Below, piece by piece: positions 1 through 9,144 of a stretch of DNA of 64,000 nt; the first letter of the stretch is position 1, and each line of letters opens with the position of its first letter. The DNA is taken from positions 46,984 through 110,983 of the forward strand of contig CAKZSB010000026.1 of the NCBI GenBank assembly GCA_937920585.1. Reading direction: 5' to 3'. A model generated the notes under the pieces. That model had not been told where the DNA came from, did not search any database, and saw nothing but the letters and a program-made list of their open reading frames with translations. This DNA is from an uncultured Granulosicoccaceae bacterium. GTDB lineage: Bacteria; Pseudomonadota; Gammaproteobacteria; Granulosicoccales; Granulosicoccaceae. Made by a program: the position numbers and the translations under genes.

Positions 1-1110
1 GGTGGCGGCCTGGTGGCAGGCTCGGTAACTTTGCTGGGTGGCGATCCCGGAATCGGCAAGTCCACCCTGCTGCTGCAATGTCTGGCTGCCCTGTCACAGG
101 AACACTCGTCACTCTACGTCACCGGCGAGGAATCACTTCAACAGGTGACGCTGCGCGCCCGCCGGCTGGGACTGCCCGCCAAAAATCTTCGCCTGCTTAC
201 CGAGACCTGCGTTGAGACCATCACACGCCTGGCGGCCAGCGAGCAGCCGCGCATTATGGTGATCGACTCAATACAAACCGTCTATACCGAATCCATGCAG
301 TCAGCACCGGGCTCGGTTGCACAGGTGCGCGAGTCCGCGGCCCATCTGGTGCGTTTCGCCAAGCAGACCGGCACGGCGCTGTTTGTCGTCGGGCACGTCA
401 CCAAAGAGGGCGCGCTGGCCGGCCCCAGAGTGCTGGAGCACATGGTCGACACCGTGCTCTATTTCGAGGGTGATTCCAATAGTCGATACCGTGTCATCAG
501 AGCGATCAAGAATCGCTTTGGCGCGGTGAACGAACTGGGCGTATTTGCGATGGAGGCCGGCGGACTGCGCGGCGTGCCCAATCCGTCTGCACTGTTTTTG
601 TCGCGCCATGACACACCGGTCGCGGGCAGCGTCATTATGGTAACCAGAGAAGGCTCCAGACCGTTGCTGGTCGAGGCACAGGCACTGGTCACATCGAGCC
701 ACAGCAGCTATCCCAGACGCGTCACTGTCGGCCTTGAACAGAACAGGTTAAACATGCTGTTGGCGGTTTTGCAGCGTCACGCTGGTGTTACAATGCACGA
801 TCAGGATGTTTTCATAAACATCGTCGGTGGCGTGCGTATTTCCGAAACTGCGGCTGATCTGCCAGTGCTGCTGGCGGCGGTATCTTCGTTTCGAGACATT
901 ACCCTCGACGGAACACTCGTTGTTTTTGGCGAGATTGGACTCTCTGGCGAAGTACGGCCAGTGGCAAATGGACAGGAACGCCTCGCTGAAGCAGTTCACC
1001 ATGGCGTGAAGCGGGCGATTGTGCCCTTCGCGAATCGCCCCCGAGAAAAAATAGATGGTATCGAGGTTGTGCCAGTCAAACGTTTGACGGACGCCCTCGA
1101 CCAACTGTAA
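1..1110 (+). CDS. radA: DNA repair protein RadA (5' end outside window)
   Basis: RadA/Sms is a RecA-like ATPase that drives branch migration of recombination intermediates. The reading frame is open from base 1, so the gene begins upstream and the ATG at 13 is internal. Visible: Walker A GDPGIGKST at about residues 14-22 of the visible part, a Walker B-like stretch (IMVIDSIQ), the RadA signature KNRFG about 150 residues later, and a C-terminal Lon-protease-like domain. About 90 residues, including the N-terminal four-cysteine zinc finger of the family, must lie outside the window. The stop is followed 7 bases later by xseB on the same strand. Identity is clear; only completeness is unknown. 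Confidence 0.96.
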   Translation, partial: GGGLVAGSVTLLGGDPGIGKSTLLLQCLAALSQEHSSLYVTGEESLQQVTLRARRLGLPAKNLRLLTETCVETITRLAASEQPRIMVIDSIQTVYTESMQSAPGSVAQVRESAAHLVRFAKQTGTALFVVGHVTKEGALAGPRVLEHMVDTVLYFEGDSNSRYRVIRAIKNRFGAVNELGVFAMEAGGLRGVPNPSALFLSRHDTPVAGSVIMVTREGSRPLLVEAQALVTSSHSSYPRRVTVGLEQNRLNMLLAVLQRHAGVTMHDQDVFINIVGGVRISETAADLPVLLAAVSSFRDITLDGTLVVFGEIGLSGEVRPVANGQERLAEAVHHGVKRAIVPFANRPREKIDGIEVVPVKRLTDALDQL

Positions 1111-1117
1111 AAATCCA

Positions 1118-1372
1118 ATGGCATCGATGAAAAAGAAAGTTGCTGCAATCGCCAAGTCCACGCCGTTCGAGGATGCACTCGGCGAACTTGAACAACTCGT
1201 AGAAAAGCTCGAGAGCGGTGATCAGTCACTCGAAGAGTCACTGGTGCAGTTTGAACGCGGCATGGCGTTGAGCAAATTCTGCCAGCAGGCACTCACCGAA
1301 GCTGAATCAAAAGTGAAGGTTCTGGCTGGCAGCGAGACCGATGAGCAAGCACTGCGGAATTTCGAGCCTTGA
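1118..1372 (+). CDS. xseB: Exodeoxyribonuclease VII small subunit
   Basis: This is the small subunit of exonuclease VII, which with XseA degrades single-stranded DNA in both directions. The 84-residue length is typical. The family core is readable: FEDALGELEQLVEKLESG followed by an acidic stretch and SLVQFERGMAL. An alternative ATG lies four codons downstream (MKKKVAAIAK). The TGA stop overlaps the TTG start of ispA, so the two are probably translated together. The xseB-ispA-dxs order is widely conserved in gammaproteobacteria. The large subunit gene xseA is not in the window. Confidence 0.95.
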   Translation: MASMKKKVAAIAKSTPFEDALGELEQLVEKLESGDQSLEESLVQFERGMALSKFCQQALTEAESKVKVLAGSETDEQALRNFEP

Positions 1373-2271
1373 ACAACGCCGTCGGTTTTGAATCGGCACT
1401 CGATGGCTATAGACAACGCGTCGACGCCGCGCTGAAAGAACGCCTGCCCCCTCAGGGAAATACCAACACGCCGCTTGAAAGCGCTATGCGCTACGCCACT
1501 CTGAGCGGCGGCAAAAGGGTAAGACCGGTGCTGATCTACGCGACGGGCGAAGCCTTGAACGCGTCGGCAGACGCACTTGACGTGCTCGCCTGTTCAATTG
1601 AATTCATGCATGCCTACACCCTGGTGCACGACGACCTGCCATCAATGGACGACGACGATTTGCGCCGCGGCGTGCCAACCTGCCATATCAAATACGGCGA
1701 AGCGCAAGCCATACTCGCAGGCGACGCCCTGCAGGCACTGGCCTTTACAACACTCGCCTCATCGCTGCGCGGGCTGTTGCCCGACTCAACTATTTTGCAA
1801 ATGATCGAACTGTTCGGCCAGGCCAGCGGGGTCAACGGCATGGCCGCCGGTCAGGCGATCGACCTGCAGTCGGTCGGTCAGGCGCTGACCCTCGAGGAAC
1901 TCGAGGCGATGCATCGACTCAAGACAGGCGCGTTGATCAAGGCCAGCACATTGCTGGGTGCACTGTGCAGCCCGGAGGTAGACGACACGATTCTGGCCAG
2001 TCTTCGCGAGTACGGCGATGCCATAGGAATGGCTTTTCAAGTGGCCGATGACATTCTCGACGTCGTCGGCGACACGCAGGTTCTGGGCAAACAACAGGGC
2101 GCTGATATCGCTCTGAACAAACCTACATTCCCAGCAATTATGGGTTTGGAGCGTGCGCGCGATTATGCTTCGCAGCAGCGTGATCGGGCGCTGGATGCAA
2201 TCGCGCCGCTCGATAACCAATTCGATTTACTCAGGCAATTGGCGATCTATGTCGTCAATCGCACTTGTTAG
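1369..2271 (+). CDS. ispA: Farnesyl diphosphate synthase (short-chain polyprenyl synthase)
   Basis: A cytosolic prenyltransferase that condenses DMAPP/GPP with IPP to make farnesyl diphosphate for quinone and undecaprenyl synthesis. The first aspartate-rich motif, DDLPSMDDDDLRR, is at residues 88-100 and the second, DDILD, at about 227-231; both bind magnesium-diphosphate. GGKRVRP near residue 47 is the IPP-binding segment. The 300-residue length is normal. The start is a TTG at 1369 overlapping the xseB stop (TTGA). The next gene, dxs, supplies the same pathway. The C-terminus, ending in NRTC, differs from the basic tail common in the family; this is not alarming. Confidence 0.95.
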   Translation: MNNAVGFESALDGYRQRVDAALKERLPPQGNTNTPLESAMRYATLSGGKRVRPVLIYATGEALNASADALDVLACSIEFMHAYTLVHDDLPSMDDDDLRRGVPTCHIKYGEAQAILAGDALQALAFTTLASSLRGLLPDSTILQMIELFGQASGVNGMAAGQAIDLQSVGQALTLEELEAMHRLKTGALIKASTLLGALCSPEVDDTILASLREYGDAIGMAFQVADDILDVVGDTQVLGKQQGADIALNKPTFPAIMGLERARDYASQQRDRALDAIAPLDNQFDLLRQLAIYVVNRTC

Positions 2272-2450
2272 GAGCTGCCATCAAGCAGGCTTTTAATTGC
2301 CAGACAGGCCCCTTAACACAAGCTGTTGGCCTATTATCAGACTAGCGCCGACTGAGTCGGCAATTCTAACCCTCGGTGAAGGGTTTGCTTGCCAGCCAGA
2401 TCGGCAGTCAACATAATCCCCCGACACAGGCACTACGCGTAATCCAGGCC

Positions 2451-4370
2451 ATGCCACAATCCGCAGACTATCCCTTGCTGTTCACCGTAGATAAACCTGC
2501 GGATATCAGAACGTTCAGCGCGACCCAGCTCAACCAGCTCGCCAATGAGTTGCGCAGCTACATCGTGCATTCGGTAGCCGAAACCGGCGGCCACCTGGGC
2601 GCGAGTCTGGGCACCATCGAGCTCACAGTCGCACTGCACTACGTATTCAATACCCCGGATGACCGGATCGTCTGGGATGTGGGCCACCAAACCTACGGCC
2701 ACAAAATTCTGACCGGTCGACGCGATCGCATGAATTCTATGCGCATGAAAGGCGGCCTGGCCGGCTTTCCCAAGCGCAGTGAGAGCGAGTACGACACCTT
2801 CGGGGTCGGCCACTCCAGCACCTCTATCAGCGCTGCACTCGGCATGGCACTGGCGGCGCGACTGAAGAACGAATCCCGCAAGGCCATTGCGGTAATCGGT
2901 GACGGCGCACTCACTGCCGGCATGGCTTTCGAAGCGCTGAACAATGCCGGCGACGAGCGAGCCAATCTGCTGGTGATTCTCAACGACAACAATATGTCGA
3001 TATCGCCCAACGTAGGCGCGCTGAATAAATACCTTACGCGCATCTTGTCGAGCCGCACCTATTCCGGCGCGCGCGAGAACGGCAAACGAATTCTGCGTCA
3101 TTTGCCACCGGTCATGGAGCTGGCCAAACGAACCGAAGAACATATGAAAGGCATGGTCACGCCTGCCACTATGTTCGAAGAGCTTGGCTTCAATTATCTG
3201 GGCCCGGTCGATGGCCACGACTTACCCAACATGATCAACGTACTTAAAAAAATCCAGTTGATGGAGGGGCCGCTGCTGCTGCACGCTGTCACTCGCAAGG
3301 GTAAGGGTTATTCTTTTGCCGAGCAGGACGCACTCGCACTGCATGCGGTCACGCCGTTTGATCCGAGCCTTGGCCCGGTCAAGAAAAAGCCCGCTGTCGC
3401 GCCTAAACCTACCTACACCCAGGTGTTCGGCGACTGGCTGTGTGATGCTGCCGAGCGGGATAATCGGGTCGTCGGCATCACCCCGGCGATGCGTGAAGGC
3501 TCGGGCCTGGTGGAATTTGAAAAACGTTTTCCGCAACGCTACTTCGATGTCGGCATCGCCGAACAGCACTCGGTTACTCTGGCAGCCGGGCTGGCGTGCG
3601 AAGGCATGAAGCCCGTCGTCGCGATCTACTCCACTTTCATGCAACGTGCTTACGATCAGATTGTGCATGATGTCGCGATTCAGAATCTGCCTGTATTGTT
3701 CGCAGTTGATCGAGCCGGCATTGTCGGCGCCGATGGCCCCACCCACGCCGGAAGCTACGATTACAGCTTCATGCGCTGTCTGCCCAATATGGTCGTAATG
3801 GCACCGGCGGATGAAAACGAATGTCGCCAGATGCTTCAGACAGGATTGACTCTCAATGGCCCGAGCGCGGTGCGCTACCCTCGCGGCAGTGGACCAGGCG
3901 TCGCGGTAGACAAGCAAGCCGGCGTGTTGCCAGTGGGTGTTGGAGCGGTAGTGCGCGAAGGCTCTGATTTAGCAATCCTGGCGTTTGGCAGCATGGTCAG
4001 TGTCGCGCTCGGCGTTGCCGAAAAACTTGGCGCCACTGTCGCCAACATGCGCTTTATCGCACCGGTAGACGAGCAATTAATCACTCAGCTGGCAAAGCGC
4101 CACCGCTGCTTGATAACCCTTGAAGAAAACACCATATCCGGCGGTGCAGGCAGCGCGGTGAACGAGTGCCTGGCGCGGCTTGCGATCACACAACCGGTGC
4201 TGAACATCGGCTTACCCGACGGTTACAACGAGCAGGGCGAGCGCGGAGAGCTGCTGGCTGAATGCGAGCTCGACGAGGACGGTGTGCTGCGCCAGATCAA
4301 ACACTATCTGGCGGACCATATCGACGCACCCGACAACGTCGGCCAAAAAGATCTGCTGGCCAGTCACTGA
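2451..4370 (+). CDS. dxs: 1-deoxy-D-xylulose-5-phosphate synthase
   Basis: A thiamine-diphosphate enzyme that condenses pyruvate and glyceraldehyde-3-phosphate, the first step of the MEP isoprenoid pathway. The N-terminal [19 protein letters not shown] block, the TPP motif starting [15 protein letters not shown] and a transketolase-like pyrimidine domain ([17 protein letters not shown]) are all present. I chose the ATG at 2451 (639 residues) because [16 protein letters not shown] aligns with the usual Dxs N-terminus. A GTG at 2376 would add 25 residues with no family counterpart. The 180-base gap after ispA may hold its own promoter (a TATTAT lies at 2332-2337), but I could not find a good -35. 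Confidence 0.95.
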   Translation: MPQSADYPLLFTVDKPADIRTFSATQLNQLANELRSYIVHSVAETGGHLGASLGTIELTVALHYVFNTPDDRIVWDVGHQTYGHKILTGRRDRMNSMRMKGGLAGFPKRSESEYDTFGVGHSSTSISAALGMALAARLKNESRKAIAVIGDGALTAGMAFEALNNAGDERANLLVILNDNNMSISPNVGALNKYLTRILSSRTYSGARENGKRILRHLPPVMELAKRTEEHMKGMVTPATMFEELGFNYLGPVDGHDLPNMINVLKKIQLMEGPLLLHAVTRKGKGYSFAEQDALALHAVTPFDPSLGPVKKKPAVAPKPTYTQVFGDWLCDAAERDNRVVGITPAMREGSGLVEFEKRFPQRYFDVGIAEQHSVTLAAGLACEGMKPVVAIYSTFMQRAYDQIVHDVAIQNLPVLFAVDRAGIVGADGPTHAGSYDYSFMRCLPNMVVMAPADENECRQMLQTGLTLNGPSAVRYPRGSGPGVAVDKQAGVLPVGVGAVVREGSDLAILAFGSMVSVALGVAEKLGATVANMRFIAPVDEQLITQLAKRHRCLITLEENTISGGAGSAVNECLARLAITQPVLNIGLPDGYNEQGERGELLAECELDEDGVLRQIKHYLADHIDAPDNVGQKDLLASH

Positions 4371-4425
4371 CACGCAGCCGGGCACTTCCCGCTGAGGCAA
4401 AACCTCCCCCGAGACCGTTATCACA

Positions 4426-5232
4426 ATGGATTCCAGCATCACCGACTCTAATCTAATGCCTGATGTGCAAGGCTACGAAGACACTCGCCGACTGGCCATT
4501 ACGCGGGTGGGGATAAAGCGGATAAAAGCCCCTGTTATCGTTACAGACAGGCCGTCCGATGCCCGCCACACCGTAGCCGAGTTCGACATGAGCGTACATC
4601 TGCCGGATGACCGCAAGGGCACGCACATGTCGCGATTTACCCAGTTGTTGAACGACAACCACGGCGATGCCTACTCGATCGCCAACATGGCGAGACTGCA
4701 CCAGCAAATGCTCGAGCGACTCGATAGCGATGCCGGCACCTTGCGACTCACCTTCCCGTACTTCATCGAGAAGTTCGCACCGGTCACCGGCCAGCCCGGC
4801 ATGATGGACTACCAGATTGCACTGCAGGCTGACACAGCAGGCGATGCCACCACAACCACTGTAGAAGTCAGTGTGCCTGTCACCACCCTCTGCCCCTGCA
4901 GCAAGGAAATATCCCGCTACGGCGCGCACAGCCAGCGGTCCATGATCACCATCGCTGCCGTGCCGCAAAGCACCGACGGACTTTACTGGGAAGATCTGAT
5001 CACCGATGCAGAGGCCCAGGCATCGGCGCCGCTTTACAGCCAGTTAAAACGCGCTGATGAAAAATTCGTCACCGAGCACGCTTATGAGAACCCGCGCTTT
5101 GTTGAGGATCTTATTCGCGATGTCGCGACCGTGCTCAATGCCAATCGCGCAATAAAACACTACGACCTTGAAGTAGAGAATTTCGAGTCGATCCACAACC
5201 ATTCGGCGTGGGCACGAATCGCGCGGGATTAG
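4426..5232 (+). CDS. folE2: GTP cyclohydrolase FolE2 (type IB)
   Basis: Catalyses GTP to 7,8-dihydroneopterin triphosphate, the entry to folate and possibly queuosine synthesis. It belongs to the FolE2 (COG1469) family, not classic FolE. The signature with the metal-ligand cysteine, PVTTLCPCSKEISRYGAHSQ, is at about residues 148-167, and the N-terminal RVGIKRIKAPV and SRFTQLL segments are typical. At 268 residues it is full length. FolE2 enzymes can use metals other than zinc and are often kept by organisms facing zinc limitation. Its stop overlaps that of the convergent hydrolase gene by a few bases. Confidence 0.93.
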   Translation: MDSSITDSNLMPDVQGYEDTRRLAITRVGIKRIKAPVIVTDRPSDARHTVAEFDMSVHLPDDRKGTHMSRFTQLLNDNHGDAYSIANMARLHQQMLERLDSDAGTLRLTFPYFIEKFAPVTGQPGMMDYQIALQADTAGDATTTTVEVSVPVTTLCPCSKEISRYGAHSQRSMITIAAVPQSTDGLYWEDLITDAEAQASAPLYSQLKRADEKFVTEHAYENPRFVEDLIRDVATVLNANRAIKHYDLEVENFESIHNHSAWARIARD

Positions 5233-5996
5233 TCGATCGCAAACCACCGACTGGCGGTATGCCGCGCAAGCACTGCCAGACGCTTGTCGGCAGAGCCAAG
5301 CCTTCCGGCCACACAATTGTAGGCACTCTCGCGCGTATTGTTATTCTCGCTCAGGTGACCGAGCAATAAATGCTGCAAACCACTGTGGTCCAGTGAGGCG
5401 ATCATCGCTGCAGCCTGCTCGTTGCTTAAGTGACCATAGCTGCCCGCTATGCGCGCTTGCAAAGCCGGTGGATAGGGCCCGACGCGCAGCATTTCGCTAT
5501 CATAGTTCGATTCGATCAGCAGCGCCTGCACACCACTTAGCTGCTCGTGAACATGCGGCGTCACGCAGCCCATATCGGTGGCAACCGCAAACCGGCGCTG
5601 ACCATCGCCCACAATATACTGACAGGGTTCTGCTGCATCGTGCGGAACTGGAAATGCCGAGATGCGTGCATCGCCAATCCGGAAGGAGCCGTGTGGATGA
5701 AGTAATTCCACACCAGTGAAGTTAGCGTCCCGAAGGCGCCTGTAGGTGCCGCTGGTCAACCATACCGGCACGCGATACTTACGCGCCAACACCGCAAGGC
5801 CCTTGATGTGATCGCTGTGCTCATGGGAGATCAGAACGGCCGCAAGCTGTTCTGGCGCAACATCGAGCAACGCCATGCGACGCGTTATTTCACGCGCGCT
5901 AAAACCGGCATCGATCAGCAGCAGCGTGTCATCAACACGCACCAGTGTCGCGTTGCCACCACTGCTGCTACCGAGGCTGGCGAAGGAGACTTTCAC
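5229..5996 (-). CDS. MBL-fold metallo-hydrolase (YycJ/WalJ-like)
   Basis: A cytosolic metallo-beta-lactamase-fold protein of 255 residues. The metal motif HEHSDH is at about residues 59-64, with later histidines (PVPHDAAEP and LLGHLSENNNTRE) completing a dinuclear site. The opening (MKVSFASLGSSSGGNATLV) is characteristic of the YycJ/WalJ group, whose members are suspected phosphodiesterases or nucleases in DNA repair; the substrate here is unknown. The start is a GTG at 5996. It is the last gene of a minus-strand run after dapA and bamC, beginning 13 bases past the bamC stop, so it is probably co-transcribed with them. Confidence 0.85.
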   Translation of the reverse strand: MKVSFASLGSSSGGNATLVRVDDTLLLIDAGFSAREITRRMALLDVAPEQLAAVLISHEHSDHIKGLAVLARKYRVPVWLTSGTYRRLRDANFTGVELLHPHGSFRIGDARISAFPVPHDAAEPCQYIVGDGQRRFAVATDMGCVTPHVHEQLSGVQALLIESNYDSEMLRVGPYPPALQARIAGSYGHLSNEQAAAMIASLDHSGLQHLLLGHLSENNNTRESAYNCVAGRLGSADKRLAVLARHTASRWFAID

Positions 5997-6009
5997 CCCT
6001 CAATGATGA

Positions 6010-6711
6010 CTAGCTGCCAGAGACTATTTGCCCGGCACGTCGCCCCTCGACACCGAAATATGCCAGCAAATCGAGCATCAGCCGGGATGCAATCTCCGGA
6101 TCATTTAACTCAAGCGACGGAGTGACGGAAGAATTCAAAAGGCCCTCATGACGAACGAAAAGCCGGGTCAGGGTGTCGCTCGCGCGTTCCAGCCGAAAGC
6201 TGAATCGATGTTGTCCCAGTGACTCAGGCGAAATGCCTTGCCGCAGCATCGCATCCAGTGCCGGCGAGGCAAGACTGCCTGTGTTGTCGATCCAGTCAGT
6301 CTGAATCAGGCCATCTCGGGCAGACTCACTCAGCACGCTAAATCCCTGCGCCTCAACGAATTGCCCCAAACCTTTCCAGACACTTTCGACGGAGGCCTGA
6401 AGCTCCAGCCAGTTCACTGCACCATCGCGCACCATCCGCGCATCCGACAGACGCGGCAACACCACTTCAGCGACCGGCTGTTGTGGTTCGGATGGCGTTG
6501 CCACCACCGCACAGGGCGCACAACCTTGTCCCGGCGGTATGGCCACCTGCGGACGCTTCTCGCCACCACCCAGCCTGGGTGGCAATTCCAGGCTGCGGCC
6601 TTGTTGCGCATTCCGGTATTCACTGTCCGGGCCCGATTTACTCGGCACCGAGCTGCAGCCCGCGGCAAACAGCACAATGGCGACCAGAGCACTCTTCAAA
6701 AGCAAGTTCAA
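6010..6711 (-). CDS. bamC: Outer membrane protein assembly factor BamC (lipoprotein)
   Basis: BamC is an accessory lipoprotein of the BAM complex that inserts beta-barrel proteins into the outer membrane. The N-terminus is a lipoprotein signal (hydrophobic LVAIVLFAAG then Cys19 and SS), followed by a flexible segment with SEYRNAQQGRSLELPPRL, the conserved BamC element that contacts BamD. Two helix-grip domains should follow. The 233-residue length is shorter than the enteric protein (about 344), so one C-terminal domain may be reduced. The start is a TTG whose bases overlap the dapA stop (TTGA). The dapA-bamC pairing is conserved across gammaproteobacteria. Confidence 0.88.
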   Translation of the reverse strand: MNLLLKSALVAIVLFAAGCSSVPSKSGPDSEYRNAQQGRSLELPPRLGGGEKRPQVAIPPGQGCAPCAVVATPSEPQQPVAEVVLPRLSDARMVRDGAVNWLELQASVESVWKGLGQFVEAQGFSVLSESARDGLIQTDWIDNTGSLASPALDAMLRQGISPESLGQHRFSFRLERASDTLTRLFVRHEGLLNSSVTPSLELNDPEIASRLMLDLLAYFGVEGRRAGQIVSGS

Positions 6712-7586
6712 ATTTCTATCTCCGCTTGGGCCAAGGCATCGCGAACGTCACCAAAGCACTGTTGGTCCAGTGTTACCAGCGGCAATCGAATCCCGGCACC
6801 TATCCGCCCCATCTGCTGCAGCGCCCATTTAACCGGAATAGGACTGGATTGAATGAACAGCTTGCTATTGAGTGACTGAAGCTTGCCGTCGAGTTCGCGA
6901 GCCAGCGCCTCGTCACCCGCCAACGCCGCTGCACACATTTGGCTCATCAGCGCCGGGGCGACATTGGCGGTAACTGAAATATTGCCCCTGGCACCGGCGA
7001 GAATGCTCTCCATCGCCGTGCTGTCGTCGCCAGTCAGTACGATGAAATCGTTCGGGCACGCAGCGATAAGCTCGGCAATTCGGGCCACTGTGCCGTGTGC
7101 TTCCTTGGTACCGATGATATTGTCCACGGCAGCGAGTCTGGCAGTTGTCTCTACCGACATATCGACCGACGTTCGACCTGGTACGTTATAAAGTATCTGT
7201 GGAATATCGACCGATTCCGCGATCTTGCGAAAGTGCTGGTAAAGCCCCTCTTGCGGCGGCTTGTTGTAATACGGCGTCACCAGCAAACACGCTTGCGCAC
7301 CAGCCTCGCGCGCATTGCGCGTAAGCTCGATCGCTTCCGCGGTGGAATTGGCCCCGGTACCGGCAATTATCGGTATTCGGCCGTTGGCATATTCGATGGT
7401 TTTGGCAATGACTTCGCTGTGTTCTGCTACGGCGAGTGTCGCCGATTCGCCCGTGGTACCCACCGATACAATGGCATTAGTGCCGCTTTCGATATGAAAT
7501 TCGACAAGCGATTTCAGTGACGCAAAGTCCACCGCACCATCGTCCAGCATAGGGGTGACCAGCGCAACAATGCTGCCCTGAAACAT
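6708..7586 (-). CDS. dapA: 4-hydroxy-tetrahydrodipicolinate synthase
   Basis: Condenses pyruvate with aspartate semialdehyde, the first committed step to lysine and meso-diaminopimelate. The sequence shows SVGTTGESATL (pyruvate-binding Thr pair), ILYNVPGRTS with the catalytic Tyr, and GTKEAHG with the Schiff-base Lys. At 292 residues it is full length for a class I aldolase of the DapA family. It is followed by bamC with a 4-base overlap. The 161 bases upstream, before perM, may contain its promoter; I see no lysine riboswitch in so short a gap. Confidence 0.96.
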   Translation of the reverse strand: MFQGSIVALVTPMLDDGAVDFASLKSLVEFHIESGTNAIVSVGTTGESATLAVAEHSEVIAKTIEYANGRIPIIAGTGANSTAEAIELTRNAREAGAQACLLVTPYYNKPPQEGLYQHFRKIAESVDIPQILYNVPGRTSVDMSVETTARLAAVDNIIGTKEAHGTVARIAELIAACPNDFIVLTGDDSTAMESILAGARGNISVTANVAPALMSQMCAAALAGDEALARELDGKLQSLNSKLFIQSSPIPVKWALQQMGRIGAGIRLPLVTLDQQCFGDVRDALAQAEIEI

Positions 7587-7747
7587 GTGCTTGCCTCACA
7601 GAGTTGGTTCTTACGAGAGAATTGAAGCACGCCGCAATCGACGAGCGCTTCGACAACCCGCGATGTTACTTGCGCGCCCGTGGCGTGACAAGCAGACAGC
7701 CACAATCATGACCAAATACTGACATCACCAACAAATCAATGTGCGAG

Positions 7748-8824
7748 TCAGGCCGCCTGGTCAGCGGTGCCAGCATGCCGTTGCCGTGGCCAGGCCTCCA
7801 GCACGGCTTGCACCAGCGCCGCCAGAGGGATCGCGAAAAACACGCCCCAGATTCCCCACAGCCCGCCAAAAAACAAAACCGATACGATGATCGCCAGCGG
7901 ATGCAGATCTACGACCTCTGAGAACAGCAGTGGCACCAGCACGTTGCCGTCGAGAATCTGGATGATTTGATAGGCGACCAGCAGATAGCCCAGACGGGCC
8001 TCGAAGCCCCACTGGAAGTAGCCGATGATCGCAATGGGCAGCGTTACAACGACGGCACCAACAAAGGGAATAATCACCGAGATTCCGACCAGAAAGCTCA
8101 ACAGCACGGCATAGTTGAGCTCCATCAGGGCAAAGGTAATGTAGGTCACCAGCCAGACGATAAGAATCTCGATGAACTTACCGCGGATGTAATTCGCAAT
8201 CTTGGTGTCAGCTTCGAGCCAGACTTTCTCGGCCAACTGGCTCTTGTGCGGCATGAAGTCTCGCGCCCAGGCGATCAATACGTGTTTGTCTTTCAGGGCA
8301 AAGAACACGATCAATGGCACCAGCACTACATAGATCGCCAGTACAAAGAGATTCAGCGCGCTGGCTATCGAGAACGAAAGCACTTGCTGGCCCACTCGGC
8401 CCACCTGATTGCGAACATTGCCAATGAGCTCTTCAATTTGCTCAACGGTAAAAATGGCCGGGTAGAGTTCCGGTAAACGAGCGAGCAGCTCCTGGCCGCG
8501 CCCAAGCATGTTCGGCAACTCGCGTACCAGTGACGTGACCTGCTGCGATAACAATGGCAATACGCCAAACAGCAACAACAGACAAAAGAACACAAACACC
8601 AGCAATACGATCGCGGCAGCCAATGGCCGAGGTATGTGATAGCGCTGCATGGCGCCGACGACGCCATCAAGCAAATAGGCGAAGACCAGGGCGACTAGCA
8701 CAGGTGCGAGGATGTCGCCCAGCAGCATGATGACGGCAAAGGCGGTAATCAGCAGCAGCGCCAAAATCACTGCCTGGGGATCTGAGAAGTTTCGCTGATA
8801 CCAATCGCGAATCGGATCAAGCAT
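7748..8824 (-). CDS. AI-2E family transporter / PerM-like permease
   Basis: An inner membrane protein of the AI-2 exporter-like (UPF0118) family, 358 residues. The predicted segments match the usual pattern: two or three helices at the N-terminus (LLLITAFAVIMLLGDI, LVALVFAYLLDGVV), a hydrophilic amphipathic middle with RGKFIEILIVWLVTYI, and a C-terminal cluster with PFVGAVVVTLPIAIIGYFQW and VLFFGGLWGIWGVFFAIPLA. Members export varied small molecules or act as Na+/H+ antiporters; substrate unknown. It is upstream of dapA on the same strand with a 161-base gap. An AI-2 role should not be assumed. Confidence 0.88.
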   Translation of the reverse strand: MLDPIRDWYQRNFSDPQAVILALLLITAFAVIMLLGDILAPVLVALVFAYLLDGVVGAMQRYHIPRPLAAAIVLLVFVFFCLLLLFGVLPLLSQQVTSLVRELPNMLGRGQELLARLPELYPAIFTVEQIEELIGNVRNQVGRVGQQVLSFSIASALNLFVLAIYVVLVPLIVFFALKDKHVLIAWARDFMPHKSQLAEKVWLEADTKIANYIRGKFIEILIVWLVTYITFALMELNYAVLLSFLVGISVIIPFVGAVVVTLPIAIIGYFQWGFEARLGYLLVAYQIIQILDGNVLVPLLFSEVVDLHPLAIIVSVLFFGGLWGIWGVFFAIPLAALVQAVLEAWPRQRHAGTADQAA

Positions 8825-8922
8825 CGGTTTTAGGGTTCTTTAAAGTGGGTTTGTCCTGCGCAGGTAATTGTGAATATGACTCTGACTGCATTCAACACCC
8901 GGGCGCAGAAACTGGCGTGCGA

Positions 8923-8953
8923 TTCGAACAAAAAGATTTCGTCTGGTTATAAT
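8923..8953 (+). promoter_or_regulatory. Candidate sigma70 promoter upstream of proS
   Basis: A perfect -10 hexamer TATAAT lies at 8948-8953. The best upstream element, TTCGAA at 8923-8928 with a 19-base spacer, is a poor -35, so recognition would depend on the -10. The 320-base stretch between the permease and the proS start holds no convincing gene. If this promoter is used, the proS message has a leader of roughly 180 bases. Confidence 0.45.
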
Positions 8954-9144
8954 AGATGAACTAGTGCAGTCGCGGCTTATCAATGCACTCACCGGCTGCT
9001 GAAGTCAGCCAAAAAAGCACGATTATTTTACCGCTGACAGCGCTGCCGTTGGCGCAATACCACGCAACACTCTATCCTACACCAACGACTTCCTTCTCAG
9101 TCGATATTGGCAACCGCCCAGATCATTACCGGCACTCCATCATC

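Noticed and set aside
3222..3917. Long antisense frame inside dxs
   Set aside because: The opposite strand encodes a complete Dxs with all motifs. The antisense product is Arg/His-rich shadow sequence.
8983..9144. 54-residue N-terminal extension of ProS
   Set aside because: No family counterpart. The ATG at 9145 gives the standard length and N-terminus.
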